Shown here in pieces: positions 17,128 through 25,896 of a DNA stretch of 64,000 nt. The stretch comes from Megasphaera paucivorans. GTDB taxonomy: Bacteria; Bacillota; Negativicutes; Veillonellales; Megasphaeraceae. The translations under genes and the position numbers were made by a program. Under the pieces are notes generated by a model. That model was not told where the DNA came from. It made no database searches and was given only the letters and a program-made list of their open reading frames with translations. Position 1 is the stretch's first letter; each line of letters begins with the position of its first letter. Location of the stretch: the NCBI RefSeq assembly GCF_900103535.1, contig NZ_FNHQ01000013.1, forward strand, positions 19,911 to 83,910, in the 5' to 3' direction.

Positions 17128-17772
17128 ATGAGAGATGCATACGTAGAATCATTGAACGAACTATCCCAAGACATGATGCAGCTGGCCCAAATTGTAGAAA
17201 CCACGATTGCCAACACGTGGACCGCCTTGGAATCCTTAGATAATAAACTAGCCAGTGAAATCTATCACGGCAACGAAGACATCAACACAAGGGTGCGCGA
17301 ATGCATGAAAAAAGATCTTACGATCAGTCTCATGCAGACTCCGGTCGCCACAGACTGGCGGCACCTGATGGCTACCCAGAAAATACTATACGATATAGAA
17401 CGCATTACCGATAACTGTGCGGACATCTGCCACTATATCTTCCACCTCAATAAAGAAGGCGGACCTGTGACACCGCCCACAGGCCTGCAGGAAATGTATC
17501 AAGTCATGGCATCTATGGTCGTAGACGTTCTGCGGCTGTACAACGAAGGCGGCATAGACGATATAGACTTGATTCGGGACAAAGACGATATTGTGGATAT
17601 GGCTTTTACCAAAAGCATGGAGGAAATCAGTGAAAAAATGGTCAAAGAACCCAATCATGTACGCCAATACATCTCCTATGTACTTATTGTCAAATACATA
17701 GAACGGATGGCCGACCATGCCTCAAACATTACAGACTGGATACTATACAGAAGCAATAACATGCTGAAATGA
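17128..17772 (+). CDS. phoU: Phosphate transport system regulator PhoU
   Basis: 214-residue all-alpha cytoplasmic protein with two PhoU repeats, each with a conserved metal-binding E/D-x3-D pattern (ERITDNCADICHY near 95 and ERMADHASNITDW near 195). It links the PstSCAB transporter to the PhoR kinase and shuts off the regulon in high phosphate. GGAGGAG lies 9 bases before the start. Last gene of the operon, followed by a terminator shared with the converging korB gene. Confidence 0.95.
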   Translation: MRDAYVESLNELSQDMMQLAQIVETTIANTWTALESLDNKLASEIYHGNEDINTRVRECMKKDLTISLMQTPVATDWRHLMATQKILYDIERITDNCADICHYIFHLNKEGGPVTPPTGLQEMYQVMASMVVDVLRLYNEGGIDDIDLIRDKDDIVDMAFTKSMEEISEKMVKEPNHVRQYISYVLIVKYIERMADHASNITDWILYRSNNMLK

Positions 17773-17781
17773 CAAGCAATA

Positions 17782-17836
17782 AAAAAAGTCTGTCCCATAT
17801 TTGCCATACCGACAAATACAGGAACAGACTTTTTAT
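17782..17836. terminator. Bidirectional terminator between phoU and korB
   Basis: AAAAAGTCTGT-CC and GGAACAGACTTTTT form the stem around a 20-base loop. The A and T tracts on opposite sides serve both converging transcripts. Confidence 0.85.
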
Positions 17837-17885
17837 GCTGGAAGAGAGAAAAAGCAACTGCTATTAAATCCGTTACTAATACACA

Positions 17886-18737
17886 TTAAATATAGGACTT
17901 GATTAATTCATTCATATAATGGAAATCTGTTTTTTTATCGAGCAGTGGAGTTCCTTGTCGTAGAACGACATTTTTTTGATGAAATGTCGCCTTGTCCTCC
18001 CGATACAGAAGACCAATGGGAATGTGGTCACCAAATTCCATGGCTTTTTGCATCGCATTCATTTTGTTTTTGTAGTTATAGGATTCATCTAGTTCATAAA
18101 CACGTTGATTGTACCACGCAAAGGTGTTGGTTTTGTTAAAACTTACACAGGGCTGCAAAATATCGACCAATGCGTATCCGTTGTAGGTAATTGCCTGTTT
18201 CATCAGGGATATCAAATGCTCTTTATGACCGGTAAACGCGCGGGCAACGAATCCGGCACCGCATGCGATAGCAAGAAGAACCGGATTGAGCGGTTCATTA
18301 CTATTCCCGTCCGTCTGAACCCCGGTTTTCAATCCTAGTACGGAAGTCGGCGATGCCTGTCCTTTTGTCAGTCCGTAAATCTGATTGTCGTGAACAAAAT
18401 GTGTGATATCGACATTACGGCGGATATTGTGGATAAAATGGTTTCCGCCTTCTCCGTACGAATCACCGTCCCCCGTATCGACGATGACCGTCAATTTCTC
18501 ATTGGCAATTTTAGCTGCTGCGGCGGCGGGGAGAGAACGTCCATGAAGGCCGCAGAATGCATTGGCACTGATATACTGTGGTGTTTTCGCTGCCTGACCG
18601 ATACCGGCAGCAATCAATACCTCAGAAGGATTTTTGTCAAGCTGTTCAAGGGCAATTTTCAGACATTCCAGAATGGTAAAATTTCCGCAGCCGGGACACC
18701 ATGCCGTTTCATACGTACAAAAAGTTTTCGCATTCAT
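17886..18737 (-). CDS. korB: 2-oxoacid:ferredoxin oxidoreductase, beta subunit
   Basis: 283-residue thiamine-diphosphate-binding subunit of a ferredoxin-dependent 2-oxoacid oxidoreductase (2-oxoglutarate type or related). The N-terminal WCPGCGN motif, the GIGQA and H-GRSLPAA segments, and the ThDP/Mg motif GDGDSYGEGGNHFIHNIRRN (about 92-111) are present. The start at 18737 was chosen for its AAAGGGG site and because it overlaps the korA stop as ATGA. The enzyme transfers electrons from 2-oxoacid decarboxylation to ferredoxin. No delta (ferredoxin-domain) gene is in this operon, as in many two-subunit KorAB systems. Confidence 0.9.
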   Translation of the reverse strand: MNAKTFCTYETAWCPGCGNFTILECLKIALEQLDKNPSEVLIAAGIGQAAKTPQYISANAFCGLHGRSLPAAAAAKIANEKLTVIVDTGDGDSYGEGGNHFIHNIRRNVDITHFVHDNQIYGLTKGQASPTSVLGLKTGVQTDGNSNEPLNPVLLAIACGAGFVARAFTGHKEHLISLMKQAITYNGYALVDILQPCVSFNKTNTFAWYNQRVYELDESYNYKNKMNAMQKAMEFGDHIPIGLLYREDKATFHQKNVVLRQGTPLLDKKTDFHYMNELIKSYI

Positions 18738-20404
18738 TGTACCGCCCCTTTCCGAATCCGTTCGACAATTTCCTCGCCGGAAATCTGGCGACCATCGTAT
18801 TTCAAAATGCGGCTTTCGCAAAGAATACCAGTTTCTTGCCGGATCAGATCTGCCAATTGACCGGTTGCATTTTGTTCGATATCAATAATATGGTGAGCTT
18901 TTGCTGCCTTTTCTTGGAGTTGTTTTACTGGCAGCGGGTAGACATCGCCAAAGACGAGAGCGCCATAGCGGGTATTAGTATCTTTATTCAGCAAAGTAAC
19001 CGCTTCTTCGATCGGTCCCCATGTGGAGCCCCATCCGATCAAAAGAGTTTCAAAATCGTTGTCACCGATAAAGAGGGGTTCCTGCAGTTCCCGTTTCAGC
19101 CCTTCTCGTTTTTTCATGCGTTTATCCATCATTTGAGTACGTACTTCAGCCGATTCGGTAATCCAACCGCGTTCATCATGTTCGTCGCTATCGATTGCCA
19201 CCAGTTGTTCTGTTTTTCCGGGGACGAGTCGGGGGGATATGCCATTTTCCGAATAGTGGTATCGCAGGTATTCTTTGTTTTCCGTGTATTCCGACATAGG
19301 ATCCATTATTTGAATCTTTTCTGGGTTGAAAGGATCAACCGTAAATGTAGCATCACCCAGATACTGGTCACTCAAGAGGATAACAGGAATTTGATATTTT
19401 TCTGCCAGATTAAAAGCTCGCATTGTCTGATAGAAGGCGTCATACGCGTTTCGCAGCGCGATTACCATACGAGGAAATTCACCCTGCGAAGCGGAAATAA
19501 CAAATTTCAAATCGCTCTGCTCCGTCCTTGTCGGGAGGCCGGTTACCGGTCCCGGACGCTGGACATCGATTACGACCAGCGGAATTTCCGCCATACCGGA
19601 AAGACCGAGCGCTTCCACCATCAAAGAAAAACCACCGCCCGATGTGCCGGTCATAGCACGAGCACCTCCATAGGAAGCTCCTAATGCCATATGGATAGCG
19701 GCGATTTCATCTTCTGCCTGCTCTACTACAATACCCGCTTTATCGGCTTTTGACGCGATCGTTTCCATGATAGCAGTGGAAGGAGACATCGGGTATGCGG
19801 AATAAAATCGAAGGCCTGCGCAAATAGCTCCGAGAGCAACTGCTTTACTACCGGAAATAAGCATTTGATCGCAATACACTCCATGCAGATGGGAAAAGTG
19901 CGTTTCCGTAGATGCATAGCCATCTTCTACCGCCTTGACATTAATATCGAGATATGGCTCTTTTACAAAGGCTTGAAGAACCGCTCTGACATTATCAAGG
20001 GATTCTCCAAACAGTTTCAGAACGGCTCCCACCGCAATACTTCCGGAAACCCGCGGATTGCCGAGAACCTTTGCCATGGCATCCATTTGTATGCGGATAA
20101 GACGCGGATCAAATCCGGATAATTTAGCGTCGCCGAGAATAAATCCCGTATCCTTCAATTGGTTCGTATGCAGTTCGATGGTGTCTTCGTCGAGAGCAAC
20201 AATACCGTCGAGCTGATTGCTGTGTGAATGTATCGGTTCGATTCCGAAACGCAGCAAGGAGAAATTATGTCCGCCTCGTACTCGGGACATAAGATCCCTT
20301 GTTGTAAAAACGTTGTATCCAGAATACCTTAACAGTTTTTCAAGGATGGACACCGTGGTGTCAATTCCCTGACCCGCTGCTCCGCCAATTAGTAAATTAT
20401 ACAT
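18734..20404 (-). CDS. korA: 2-oxoacid:ferredoxin oxidoreductase, fused gamma-alpha subunit
   Basis: 556 residues: an N-terminal gamma domain (IGGAAGQGIDT at 6-16, VRGGHNFS) fused to the alpha pyrimidine-binding domain (AYPMSPSTAIMETI and GASYGGARAMTGTSGGGFSLM) and the C-terminal VFGDVYPLP region. This gamma-alpha fusion is usual for KorA/OorA-type enzymes. It supplies CoA- and cofactor-binding surfaces and pairs with KorB. Specificity (2-oxoglutarate, pyruvate or branched-chain oxoacids) cannot be assigned firmly from motifs. The start follows AGGAGGCTCTC. The mRNA probably has a leader of about 280 bases from the promoter at 20687-20715. Confidence 0.9.
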   Translation of the reverse strand: MYNLLIGGAAGQGIDTTVSILEKLLRYSGYNVFTTRDLMSRVRGGHNFSLLRFGIEPIHSHSNQLDGIVALDEDTIELHTNQLKDTGFILGDAKLSGFDPRLIRIQMDAMAKVLGNPRVSGSIAVGAVLKLFGESLDNVRAVLQAFVKEPYLDINVKAVEDGYASTETHFSHLHGVYCDQMLISGSKAVALGAICAGLRFYSAYPMSPSTAIMETIASKADKAGIVVEQAEDEIAAIHMALGASYGGARAMTGTSGGGFSLMVEALGLSGMAEIPLVVIDVQRPGPVTGLPTRTEQSDLKFVISASQGEFPRMVIALRNAYDAFYQTMRAFNLAEKYQIPVILLSDQYLGDATFTVDPFNPEKIQIMDPMSEYTENKEYLRYHYSENGISPRLVPGKTEQLVAIDSDEHDERGWITESAEVRTQMMDKRMKKREGLKRELQEPLFIGDNDFETLLIGWGSTWGPIEEAVTLLNKDTNTRYGALVFGDVYPLPVKQLQEKAAKAHHIIDIEQNATGQLADLIRQETGILCESRILKYDGRQISGEEIVERIRKGAVQ

Positions 20405-20686
20405 GAGAGCCTCCTTTCAAACATGTCCCCTTTTCGGATGAGAGAGTCTCTTACTTAGCAGGAATCTCTCATTTCATAATTTAGAACTTCGTTTTCCAAA
20501 AACATGTAAATTGCAGCAGGTATACAGGGTTCCTTGCTTTTCCGCATGTTTCACAGCAGTATAAATAGCAATAGACCTCCTTTTCAAAAATTTACCGTGA
20601 ACCATACTTAAAAACCAAGGATACATCTTGTATTAGCCTGTAATTCCTAAACAATAAGTTGAAAAAAATCGCGATACATTAGCTTC

Positions 20687-20715
20687 ATTTTAACACAGGC
20701 GATACGTTACGTAAA
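20687..20715 (-). promoter_or_regulatory. Probable promoter of korAB with a long leader
   Basis: On the minus strand TTTACG and TAAAAT are 17 bases apart. Overlapping the -35 is the palindromic stretch GTTACGTAAAC. The 539-base gap 20405-20943 otherwise holds the dfx terminator near its far end and no convincing gene; the leader between 20405 and 20687 shows no riboswitch I can name. Confidence 0.5.
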
Positions 20716-20830
20716 CGAAGTGCATATTTTGTCATGCTGTATCGATGCAGGGGGACGATAGATAGAAATAAATTATATTCTATTCAAATGTAATACGATA
20801 CTTTTCTTGAGGTGTTTTCTCGTTTGACGA

Positions 20831-20894
20831 AGAAAAAATGGAGTTGAACAAAAAAAGGGGAGAATACCTTGTTTTGTTACAACTCCATTTTAAA
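20831..20894. terminator. Terminator after desulfoferrodoxin
   Basis: AAAATGGAGTTG and CAACTCCATTTT form a perfect 12-base stem around a loop of about 33 bases. It ends the minus-strand dfx transcript; the symmetric A/T tracts would also stop transcription the other way. Confidence 0.75.
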
Positions 20895-20943
20895 TCATAT
20901 TTTGAAATATAAGTAGTAAAAGTTTTAGAAAATTAAGTGTGTA

Positions 20944-21396
20944 TTAGTCTTCCAATTTGCAACCGCCAAATTCAGGAGAACACCCTCCTAGTACGGGTTG
21001 TTGTAAGGATTCCTTGCCAAAATTTTTCTTCCATAGGCCATGGAGGTTACAATAGGCATAAATTGTTCCCTCTTCAGCCCCTTTAAAGGTTGTTTTGGGA
21101 GCTTGTCCTGCAAATAATTTATGAACTTCTATTCTATTTCCATTGACCAATGCGATCCATTGTATGAAATGTTCGTCAACCATAGGATGTTCAACGGCAC
21201 CCACAGTAACCATAAGCTCACCATTAGATACACTAATTTCTGGAACATGTTTTTCTTTAGCGGCATCCACGGCACCGGCAATCAATTTCTTCATAGGTTG
21301 GCCGCAACAAGATAACTGACCATTCGTGCCTTGAAGGACAGCTACAAGGTTTCCACAACGTTCACAGTAATAAAAATCTACTTCATTTTCATTCAT
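20944..21396 (-). CDS. dfx: Desulfoferrodoxin (superoxide reductase)
   Basis: 150-residue cytoplasmic superoxide reductase. The N-terminal desulforedoxin domain has the cysteine pairs in YYCERCG and LSCCGQP (rubredoxin-like iron centre I). The C-terminal domain carries the catalytic iron ligands: EKHVPEIS (His), VEHPMVDEHFIQWI (two His) and the Cys-x2-His pair in YCNLHGLW. The start at 21396 has TAGGAGG upstream. It reduces superoxide to peroxide without releasing oxygen, complementing the rubrerythrin about 14 kb away. Divergent from a flavin-binding gene across a palindrome-rich control region. Confidence 0.95.
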   Translation of the reverse strand: MNENEVDFYYCERCGNLVAVLQGTNGQLSCCGQPMKKLIAGAVDAAKEKHVPEISVSNGELMVTVGAVEHPMVDEHFIQWIALVNGNRIEVHKLFAGQAPKTTFKGAEEGTIYAYCNLHGLWKKNFGKESLQQPVLGGCSPEFGGCKLED

Positions 21397-21440
21397 AATA
21401 AAACCTCCTAATTTAATAATATACATAATGTACTTTGCAT

Positions 21441-21469
21441 AAGTAATTATTACTTCATAAGTATTACTT
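21441..21469. promoter_or_regulatory. Twin palindrome in the dfx control region
   Basis: AAGTAATTATTACTT (21441-21455) is a perfect inverted repeat, and AAGTATTACTT (21459-21469) is a second, shorter one of the same half-site. Both lie between the dfx promoter and its start, a repressor position. Confidence 0.6.
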
Positions 21470-21480
21470 TAATTACTATA

Positions 21481-21509
21481 GTATATAATTAATGCTTGCT
21501 ATATGTCAA
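21481..21509 (-). promoter_or_regulatory. Promoter of dfx
   Basis: On the minus strand a consensus TTGACA (21504-21509) is followed after 16-17 bases by TATATA/ATATAC. Confidence 0.6.
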
Positions 21510-21511
21510 TA

Positions 21512-21540
21512 TTGATTTGATAAGAATAAAAATATATAAT
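21512..21540 (+). promoter_or_regulatory. Promoter of the PNPOx-family gene
   Basis: TTGATT and TATAAT with 17-base spacing, 34 bases before the start. Its -35 almost touches the -35 of the divergent dfx promoter, so the two could be co-regulated. Confidence 0.72.
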
Positions 21541-21573
21541 AGAATCATAAAAAATAATAAGGAGGAATGTTTT

Positions 21574-22065
21574 ATGTATGAAGATCAGGTACTCGGTATG
21601 ATAAAAAAAGAACCGGCATTTATGGCGTCTGTAGATGGCCAGCGGCCGCGGATTCGGCCTATGAAGGTTTTTGTTGATGAAACAGGCCATTTATGGCTCT
21701 TCAGTCGGTTTGATTCTAAAAAAGTGAGCGATTTGAGTGTGAATCCTCGTGTTGAATTGGGATTTATGGGAGAAGATTCCAGTGTGGTAACTGTTTTTGG
21801 ACAGGTTAAAGATGCAACGAAGCCGGGAACTCCTCAATTTCGTTTAGTGCGGGATATGATGCTTAACCATGTTCCGGAAATGAAACATTATTTTTCTGAA
21901 AATGAAGAAGATAGTATTGTTTTATATCAAGTTATTGTTCATGAAATAAATTATATGCGGCCTGACAGAACGGTTGTTTCCAATATTAACTTGCCGATGA
22001 CGTACAATCCGGAAGTAGAGGTAACCTTTTGCAAGGGCGGGTTTTGCTTAACGGAGGATAAGTAA
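21574..22065 (+). CDS. Pyridoxamine 5'-phosphate oxidase family flavin-binding protein
   Basis: 163-residue protein with the split-barrel FMN-binding fold of the PNPOx-like/general stress protein 26 group: an N-terminal FMASVDGQRPRIRPMKV strand pair, HLWLFSRFDSKKVSDL and VELGFMGEDSSVVTVFGQV. Such proteins bind FMN, F420 or heme and often reduce small substrates; the substrate here is unknown. AAGGAGGAA precedes 21574. Its divergent arrangement with superoxide reductase and the downstream ferritin gene points to redox or iron stress. Confidence 0.85.
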   Translation: MYEDQVLGMIKKEPAFMASVDGQRPRIRPMKVFVDETGHLWLFSRFDSKKVSDLSVNPRVELGFMGEDSSVVTVFGQVKDATKPGTPQFRLVRDMMLNHVPEMKHYFSENEEDSIVLYQVIVHEINYMRPDRTVVSNINLPMTYNPEVEVTFCKGGFCLTEDK

Positions 22066-22159
22066 TACATGCATGGAACAATGATGGCTAAATAAAACAA
22101 CTCTGTTACAGGGTATAATATGAAAATTTGTACTGATATATAAAAAAGGAGCAGCGCAT

Positions 22160-22672
22160 ATGATAGATAAGGAAATTGTAAATTTACTTAATGACCAAAT
22201 TAATAAAGAATGGTTTTCCGCGTATTTTTACTTAGATATATATGGATATTACATGGATCAAAACCTAAATGGTTTTGGCAACTGGTTTTTAATTCAAACG
22301 CAGGAAGAACGAGATCATGCTCTTTTGTTTACACAGTATGTATTAAATAATAATGAACGATTTGTTCTACAGGATATAAAAGCCCCTCATATTGTTTTTA
22401 CTGATTTTAGAGAACCGGCTAATGCAGCATTGCAACATGAAAAAGGAATAACAAAATCAATCAACACGATCTATGCAGCTGCATATGAAAAAAAGGATTT
22501 TCGTACGATGCAGTTTTTGGATTGGTTTGTTAAAGAACAGGGAGAGGAAGAAAAAAATACAGAAGACATTGTGAAAAGATATGATCTCTTTGGAAAAGAT
22601 GTCAGGGGCTTGTATCTTCTGGATTCAGAACTAGCTGCTCGAGTCTATGCACCGCCTACGTTGACAGTATAA
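22160..22672 (+). CDS. ftn: Ferritin (non-heme)
   Basis: 170-residue iron-storage protein forming a 24-mer shell. The ferroxidase ligands are visible: E in NKEWFSAYFYLD (about 17), E-x2-H in QEERDHALLF (about 50-53), E in ALQHEKGI (about 94) and the C-terminal KEQGEEEKNT helix (about 127-136). AAAAGGAG lies before the start. It may be read from the PNPOx promoter or from a weaker TATAAT at 22113. It stores Fe(II) and limits Fenton chemistry, fitting the neighbouring oxidative-stress genes. Confidence 0.93.
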   Translation: MIDKEIVNLLNDQINKEWFSAYFYLDIYGYYMDQNLNGFGNWFLIQTQEERDHALLFTQYVLNNNERFVLQDIKAPHIVFTDFREPANAALQHEKGITKSINTIYAAAYEKKDFRTMQFLDWFVKEQGEEEKNTEDIVKRYDLFGKDVRGLYLLDSELAARVYAPPTLTV

Positions 22673-22739
22673 TTTTGGATAAAATAAATTATTGTACTAA
22701 ATGGAATAAGTTGCATAGCTTAATAAAAGATAACATGTT

Positions 22740-22786
22740 GAAAAGACCTATTTTTTCGTAGAAATACGTGAAATAGGCCTTTTCTT
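22740..22786. terminator. Terminator between ftn and yitT
   Basis: GAAAAGACCTATTT and AAATAGGCCTTTTC form a stem with one mismatch, with an inner CGTA/TACG pair, and A/T tracts on both sides. Confidence 0.8.
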
Positions 22787-22904
22787 ATCGTATGTCTTAT
22801 GGATTTTTGGAGTACAGAAACATTCCGGCTTGCAACAATGTCATGCATAATAATAGAATAAAAGTTGTAATATGGAACGATTTTGTTGATGAGTGCATGC
22901 GTTT

Positions 22905-23819
22905 TTACATCCGGTCGGAGGGGGCCTGTTTTTTAGTTTGCGGCCGGGCGAGGGATTCGTCGTGGAGCTGATAGAAGGCGTTGCTGGGGCGTGTGAAGCC
23001 TTTGCCCATGACTTCCGAGGCTTCGCTGATGATCATAAAGGCTTTGGGGTCTACTTTGTTGATCATGTCTTTGACCTTGGCTATTTCCGTCATCTTGATA
23101 ACGACGTAGATAATGCGTTTTTCCTGATGGGTGTAGGCTCCCTGTCCGTACATGATGGTGGCGCCGCGGCCGATGTAGCGCATGATGACGTTGGCGATTT
23201 CGTCGGCGTGAGCCGAGATGATGATGGCGGTTTTCCGCTGATTCAGGCCCATGACGACTTTATTGGTGACGTGGGCGGCGATGTAGGTGCCCACGAAGGT
23301 CAGGACGGCGAGTTCCAGTCCGTACATATACGCAGCGCCGATGATGATGAAAGCGTTGATGCCCATGACGACATTGCCCATTTCCAGCGCATAGAATTTT
23401 TTGATGATAGCGGCGACGACATCCAGTCCGCCGCTGTTGCCGTTATAGCGATAGATGATTCCCATGCCGATACCGGTCATGATACCGCCGGTGATGGTGG
23501 AGACAATGGGATCCTTGATGACGTTCCAGCCGGACATGAAGGAGGTCATATCGACTAAGACTGAAAAGATGATCGTACCGATGATGCTGAGAATCGTGTA
23601 CTGCCGTCCCATGAATTTGTAGCAGAACCACATGATCGGCAGATTCATGACGAAGAGACCCGTCCCAACGGGAAAACCCGTGGCATAATGGAGCATAATA
23701 GCAATCCCTGTAATACCGCCGCTGAGCAGATGATGAGGAATGAAGAATGTATTAATGCCGATCGACGATACAACAGCACCTACTAAGGTAGCAACATAGG
23801 CAATCGTGTATTTGTTCAT
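22905..23819 (-). CDS. YitT family membrane protein (DUF161-DUF2179)
   Basis: 304 residues: five or six hydrophobic helices in the first 200 (YitT membrane domain, with GINTFFIPHHLLSGG-ITGIA and YRYNGNSGGLDVVAAII motifs) and a C-terminal cytoplasmic DUF2179 domain (about 210-285, VIKMTEIAKVKDMINKVDPKAF). Family members are widespread in Firmicutes; the transported substrate is not established. AGGAGGTTTTT precedes the start. Codon use gives a long open frame on the opposite strand, which is a shadow. It is the only gene on this strand here and is transcribed toward ftn. Confidence 0.88.
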   Translation of the reverse strand: MNKYTIAYVATLVGAVVSSIGINTFFIPHHLLSGGITGIAIMLHYATGFPVGTGLFVMNLPIMWFCYKFMGRQYTILSIIGTIIFSVLVDMTSFMSGWNVIKDPIVSTITGGIMTGIGMGIIYRYNGNSGGLDVVAAIIKKFYALEMGNVVMGINAFIIIGAAYMYGLELAVLTFVGTYIAAHVTNKVVMGLNQRKTAIIISAHADEIANVIMRYIGRGATIMYGQGAYTHQEKRIIYVVIKMTEIAKVKDMINKVDPKAFMIISEASEVMGKGFTRPSNAFYQLHDESLARPQTKKQAPSDRM

Positions 23820-23856
23820 AAAAACCTCCTGTAGAAAAGAGAATATTCACTGTATC

Positions 23857-23879
23857 AATTTACTGTGTTATATTGTCAA
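23857..23879 (-). promoter_or_regulatory. Possible yitT promoter
   Basis: A consensus TTGACA on the minus strand is followed at 17 bases by GATACA, a poor -10. The 259-base gap to ispE also holds an inverted repeat TATGTTA/TAACATA (23990-24009) in front of ispE. Confidence 0.35.
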
Positions 23880-24078
23880 GTTATCCTAAAACAGGTATAA
23901 TCAAATGTATAAAATATAATCATTATTAGTTATAAGGTAATTGCATATTATGCATAGATTTTACTTATATCTCGGCAACATGTGCTTTATATGTTAAAAT
24001 TATAACATACGATTACCCGATAATGAATATGTGGATAGCAATAAACGGGGAAAAAGATTTCAGAATGGAGATACGCGA

Positions 24079-24948
24079 ATGATAGTAGAAAAAGCACATG
24101 CAAAATTAAACTTGGCATTACGTATTTTAGGAAAACGCAATGACGGATATCATAACATCGATACGATATTCCAATCCCTTGAACTCAGTGACATAATCCG
24201 GGTGGAGGCGGCGGATACCATAGAAGTAACCTGCACGGATCCCACACTTGCCTGTGATGAAACGAACCTGGCCTATAAAGCAGCAATGGCACTGCAGCCG
24301 TATTGCCGGAAGGGGCAGGGGGCTCGCATTCATATAGAAAAAAAGATACCGATTGCGGCAGGATTGGGCGGCGGCAGTGCCGACTGTGCTACGACACTGC
24401 GTTGTCTGAACCGGTTGTGGGGCTTGAAACTTCCGTATGAAGACTTGTGTCGTATCGGTGCCACCATCGGTGCCGATGTGCCGTTTTGTCTTCGCGGTGG
24501 TACCGCCCGAGGCCGAGGTCAGGGCGATATTATTACCCAGCTGCCTGATTTTCCGAGCATGATGGTCATGCTGATCCATCCGCATATAGTGGTCCATACA
24601 GAGCAGGCCTATGCCAAGTTTGATGCCAATCCCGTAGATCTGCCGATTCGCCTCGATCTGATGGAAAAGGCGGTATGGCATGGTTCCTTGGATGAATTAT
24701 CAACATTGATGGGCAATACCTTTGAATCACTGGTCATTCCCGACTATCCTGAAATCGAACGCTGCAAGGACATTTTGGAAATGTACGACTTGAAACCGAT
24801 GCTGAGCGGCAGCGGCCCGACCGTGTTTGCTATCGTTCCGCCGCCGGGAGATATCGGCATGCTGGGCATCGTTGGCGGCGTATTGGATGATACAGACGTC
24901 TTCGTCAGCAGATTTTCTAGGGGAGAAGGGTATGGAGATGAATACTGA
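24079..24948 (+). CDS. ispE: 4-diphosphocytidyl-2-C-methyl-D-erythritol kinase IspE
   Basis: Cytoplasmic GHMP kinase of the MEP isoprenoid pathway, phosphorylating CDP-methylerythritol. 289 residues with AHAKLNLALRILGKR-DGYH at the N terminus, the ATP-binding glycine loop IPIAAGLGGGSADCA (about 92-106), GADVPFCL and the C-terminal MLSGSGPTVFAI motif. The start at 24079 was preferred over an upstream frame start because family members begin just before AHAKLN and GGAGA lies ahead of it. It overlaps the GntR gene, so the two are co-translated. Confidence 0.95.
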   Translation: MIVEKAHAKLNLALRILGKRNDGYHNIDTIFQSLELSDIIRVEAADTIEVTCTDPTLACDETNLAYKAAMALQPYCRKGQGARIHIEKKIPIAAGLGGGSADCATTLRCLNRLWGLKLPYEDLCRIGATIGADVPFCLRGGTARGRGQGDIITQLPDFPSMMVMLIHPHIVVHTEQAYAKFDANPVDLPIRLDLMEKAVWHGSLDELSTLMGNTFESLVIPDYPEIERCKDILEMYDLKPMLSGSGPTVFAIVPPPGDIGMLGIVGGVLDDTDVFVSRFSRGEGYGDEY

Positions 24949-25675
24949 AGTAAAACATCAGAAACTGAGTCCGATCAAGCTGGATGCCTATAAACCGCTG
25001 CGTGAGGTCGTCAGTGAAACCTTGCGGCAGGCAATTAAAGACGGCATATTAAAGCCCGGGGAACGGCTGATGGAGATCCAGTTGGCCGATGAACTTGGTG
25101 TCAGCCGCACGCCGATCCGGGAAGCGATCCGCCGGCTGGAGCTGGAAGGGTTCGTCGTCATGGTACCGCGGCGCGGCACGTATGTGGCCGACATTTCTCT
25201 CAAGGATATCGCCCAGGTGTTTGAAATCCGCGGGGCCCTGGAGGAACTGGCTGCCGGATTGGCGGCCGAACGCATTACGGACGAAGAACTGGAAACACTG
25301 GAACGTATGATGGTAGAAATCAACGAATACATCGACCAAGGTGCCTTCGACAAAATAGTCGATACGGATGTGCGGTTTCACGACGTCCTGTATCATGCCA
25401 GCCGCAATACCCGCTTGGTAGATATCCTGCACAACCTGCGGGAACAGATGCTGCGGTTCCGCTCCATTTCCATGCATTATCCGGGACGACTGGCGGCAAC
25501 GTGGGAGGAACATCGGCAGATGGTGGAAAGCATTGCCAACCACAACAGCACGATGGCCCGCCGCGTAGCCAAGAAGCACATGGAAAACTCGGAAAAAACC
25601 TTGCTCAAGGGGATGAGCAAGGACGAGAAATCAGCACAAATGGTGCATGACCTGTTTCCCCATACGAATAACTAA
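24932..25675 (+). CDS. GntR/FadR-family transcriptional regulator
   Basis: 247 residues: an N-terminal winged helix (about 20-85; LADELGVSRTPIREAIRRLELEG is the recognition region, followed by the wing PRRGTYVA) and a C-terminal FCD ligand domain of helices with the metal-site pattern D-x3-H (DVRFHDVLYH) and two later histidines (EEHRQMVESI, KKHMENS). FCD regulators usually sense organic acids. It overlaps ispE by 17 bases; ATG 24938 is an alternative start with better spacing from GGGAGAAGG. Lying ahead of larA and a lactate-dehydrogenase-like gene, it is a good candidate to control them by lactate, which is an inference. Confidence 0.9.
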   Translation: MEMNTEVKHQKLSPIKLDAYKPLREVVSETLRQAIKDGILKPGERLMEIQLADELGVSRTPIREAIRRLELEGFVVMVPRRGTYVADISLKDIAQVFEIRGALEELAAGLAAERITDEELETLERMMVEINEYIDQGAFDKIVDTDVRFHDVLYHASRNTRLVDILHNLREQMLRFRSISMHYPGRLAATWEEHRQMVESIANHNSTMARRVAKKHMENSEKTLLKGMSKDEKSAQMVHDLFPHTNN

Positions 25676-25705
25676 AAGAAGATGACATACATGAGGAGGC
25701 ATACT

Positions 25706-25864
25706 ATGATAGACGTTTGGCACGGCTTGCAGCGCATATTCCATAGAGTAGATGATTTTGAGAATTTTCTGCTGATTTTGGTGACGATCCTTTTTTCCCT
25801 GCTTTTTGTGCGGGTTATCGTGGCTATGATTATGGGGCGCTGGAATTTGTTCCCGCCGATGTAA
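25706..25864 (+). CDS. Small single-helix membrane protein (52 residues)
   Basis: The start at 25706 has a strong GAGGAGG site 8 bases upstream. The product has an amphipathic N terminus (WHGLQRIFHRVDDFE), one hydrophobic helix (FLLILVTILFSLLFVRVIVAMIM) and a short polar end. It fits tightly between the GntR gene and larA (31 and 32 bases away), all in one direction. No known family is recognised; it could be a membrane subunit or a small regulator for the lactate genes. Confidence 0.6.
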   Translation: MIDVWHGLQRIFHRVDDFENFLLILVTILFSLLFVRVIVAMIMGRWNLFPPM

Positions 25865-25896
25865 AGTAAAAATACTGAAGGAAAGGTCGTCATTTC

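Noticed and set aside
18701..19684. A 327-codon plus-strand frame
   Set aside because: It is antisense to korA/korB, whose motifs are complete.
22893..23558. A 221-codon open frame on the plus strand, rich in Asp, His and Gly
   Set aside because: It lies entirely opposite yitT, has no ribosome site, and its composition is what the complement of a membrane-protein gene gives.
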